From a virus: a stretch of 64,000 nt of DNA. Positions 63,501 to 64,000 of this stretch are shown piece by piece. Below the pieces are notes generated by a model that was not told the origin of the DNA, made no database searches, and was given only the letters and a program-made list of their open reading frames with translations. The translations under genes and the position numbers were made by a program. The DNA lies in IMG/VR virus record IMGVR_UViG_3300037808_000992, positions 1-64,000 of that record; one strand, written 5' to 3'. The first letter of the stretch is position 1. Each line of letters begins with the position of its first letter.

Positions 63501-64000
63501 CTAGTATCGACCCTGCGTATCCCACAGCGGTGTATCGGATTCCAGCACCACAAAAGATGATTAAGTTTCCGCTTATCCCTTACTCGCCTGTCTCAGGTGG
63601 TACGACAAGCATGTTAGTAGACTTAGCGATACCTGACTTTACAAATATTTTTAATAGCCCCATACCTGCTGATGCAGTTTCAGCGGTGGGACAGACTTTA
63701 GAGATAATGGGACCTTCCAGTAGTTTAAATTATAAAAAGAAGGTTACTGTTACTTTTGCGGCAGGAAACGTTGTGTTGCTTTCCCCTCCTTTACCGGTGT
63801 CAGTAGACGCAACCCAAACCTACCGTTTGCATAGTAATTCTAATCCAGCCCTCGCGTTTGGGGCTACGGAATTTTATATTGATGATGCAAGCTTGTTCCC
63901 TATTTCTGCGCAGAATCCTTTCTCGATTGTCATTGATGATCCGAACAAACCCACCATTAAGGATGTTGTTGAGGTTGTCGGCATAGATAACATCACAGGA
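60503..64000 (+). CDS. Very large baseplate/fibre protein, incomplete at window end
   Basis: ATG at 60503 overlaps the previous TAA, GGGGGAGA upstream. The frame is open for 1,166 codons to the window end, so the stop lies outside. The first 120 residues look like a wedge or adaptor (ISPLHLSSLTQDEESSLRFIYE, QWRAILRALGFNTRHTRLALKEAF). After that come beta modules with LTVKDGSVFP (about 280), LYLEDTSGFP (about 557) and FYIDDASLFP (about 1123). These repeat a unit seen in the 33009 gene. Probably a large wedge or fibre protein; full length unknown. Confidence 0.7.
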   Translation, partial: MVDIYPPGISPLHLSSLTQDEESSLRFIYENTLVNYAQDLYLGFISADEGLDRPPVFFGNDDQWRAILRALGFNTRHTRLALKEAFEPILGPMKTQVAVLDRTTYADINPGDQLVITSGVNAGSYASFSMEVLTNQLLFPAGTFGTAPDPTPFSYNIAGTQGVLSATIIIDEFGREVLIDGSVMFINTHDRDYLTKVNERFVQFGKIQIDKASPNTFQMLDPQLIGVLNTFPIEKSFDMNFYDRLDTGIMKLSKRPTATRHKYMPVSSTNLSETSLSGALTLTVKDGSVFPAAAVPAPVINAGVTNLIITTGAAAGTYLINATSSNTLTIDPGTPLPLGGPLDGLHYFINTGASGSFVSFSGRITNTTTFFDPAQNFDAVSDAQRFSVLINRGELNEEVLEVESRAANVLTLVTDPNSDPSNLRSLLQFDHLRHESIELANLNYSSTGSYFILDAGGNTVGTADVGSTTTVLDDVGATFLNTLTPVLDGLNPADGLADDVEIVTDPLGLNTGLKRSIVAFGGATQITVDPPFPSPMAGCTYRIIKRYRATATPDNILYLEDTSGFPLANFPVILDRGEESEEVVYISANNVNLNTLTISNNETGTVLVPVPQVATTHDFGMTVEAAQVLLPGCEWHIIETQATGEFTIASKEECVPPVNTAWKLHQDFPIEKSQYAAASVAVNILTGNDTITLSNILTDFHNPLGNPSYPGTVFSPITITDSAVGGNTETVFATELFGYTTLAEQVQVDPLVPPTQDIIVYDASEFSPGDVLSIEHLTGAAETRTIAVGGIVQNANRTYTVTLALALLNEHNVGATVQLGTPILKLAHPILSTGTPAFAAATTTVLLTYLDSDYRHSSAMLPETAYSATVGTTVDTVFQDGHNLYPSLVGQEIEDTNVGVVHPNKQRPIINIKGLTSGLTAGHHKADVTPAFANPITGYKVNSRLQIGDPSEVIGNPKATIPGPAIPAKDLFTGSYIYQKVDDFLTSVDQPKTTKTTLASSIDPAYPTAVYRIPAPQKMIKFPLIPYSPVSGGTTSMLVDLAIPDFTNIFNSPIPADAVSAVGQTLEIMGPSSSLNYKKKVTVTFAAGNVVLLSPPLPVSVDATQTYRLHSNSNPALAFGATEFYIDDASLFPISAQNPFSIVIDDPNKPTIKDVVEVVGIDNITG

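Noticed and set aside
1-64000. tRNA genes, integrase, transposase or insertion-sequence ends
   Set aside because: I looked for cloverleaf-like stretches and typical recombinase motifs and saw none; the window is filled with virion-type genes.

Overview
The window is one uninterrupted virion-structure region of a large tailed phage (Caudoviricetes) with a contractile tail. Every credible gene lies on the + strand. Genes are tightly packed, many with ATGA, TAATG or TGATG overlaps, and most starts carry an AGGAG- or GAGG-type ribosome binding site, so the host is a bacterium. A tail sheath, a tail tube, a gp25-like wedge part and a baseplate J protein make it a myovirus. The large portal, the 3,791-residue internal protein and the expanded baseplate suggest a large genome. 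The host cannot be named from the sequence.

Region 1 (1-3500): the tail end of an upstream gene, then small hypothetical genes, a cupin-like protein and a Lys-rich protein whose conserved N-terminal peptide is cut off by an in-frame TGA. Region 2 (3515-25347): a 3,791-residue polyvalent protein with two ADP-ribosyltransferase-like domains, a DdrB/ParB-like domain and a GNAT acetyltransferase. It is followed by a run of Lys-rich, low-complexity proteins around the portal gene, including one with an M15-peptidase-like site, and by a YkgJ-like Cys-cluster protein. Many of these share short FKS/KS-type motifs, which suggests they are carried inside the head. Region 3 (25348-32586): a non-coding strip with a candidate promoter and hairpin, then the prohead protease, two paralogous acidic scaffold candidates, the major capsid protein with an Ig/FN3-like insertion, a strong hairpin, and small beta-rich or LamG-type proteins that may decorate the head.

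Region 4 (32662-38916): a small membrane/coiled-coil protein, neck and tail-completion candidates, and a tiny FCS-type zinc finger. Region 5 (38927-46475): sheath, an unassigned beta protein, a hairpin-containing leader, tail tube, a frameshifted tail-chaperone pair, and a short tape measure. Region 6 (46495-64000): baseplate hub, spike, a wedge protein with a C-terminal gp25-like domain, baseplate J, a 1,317-residue protein with triplicated beta modules, a Cys-rich beta protein, and a very large baseplate or fibre protein that runs off the window end.

The order follows an assembly programme: portal and cargo, protease, scaffold and capsid, neck, tail, baseplate. No tRNA, CRISPR array, insertion sequence, integrase or lysis cassette was recognised. 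The longest gene-free stretch is about 220 bases.
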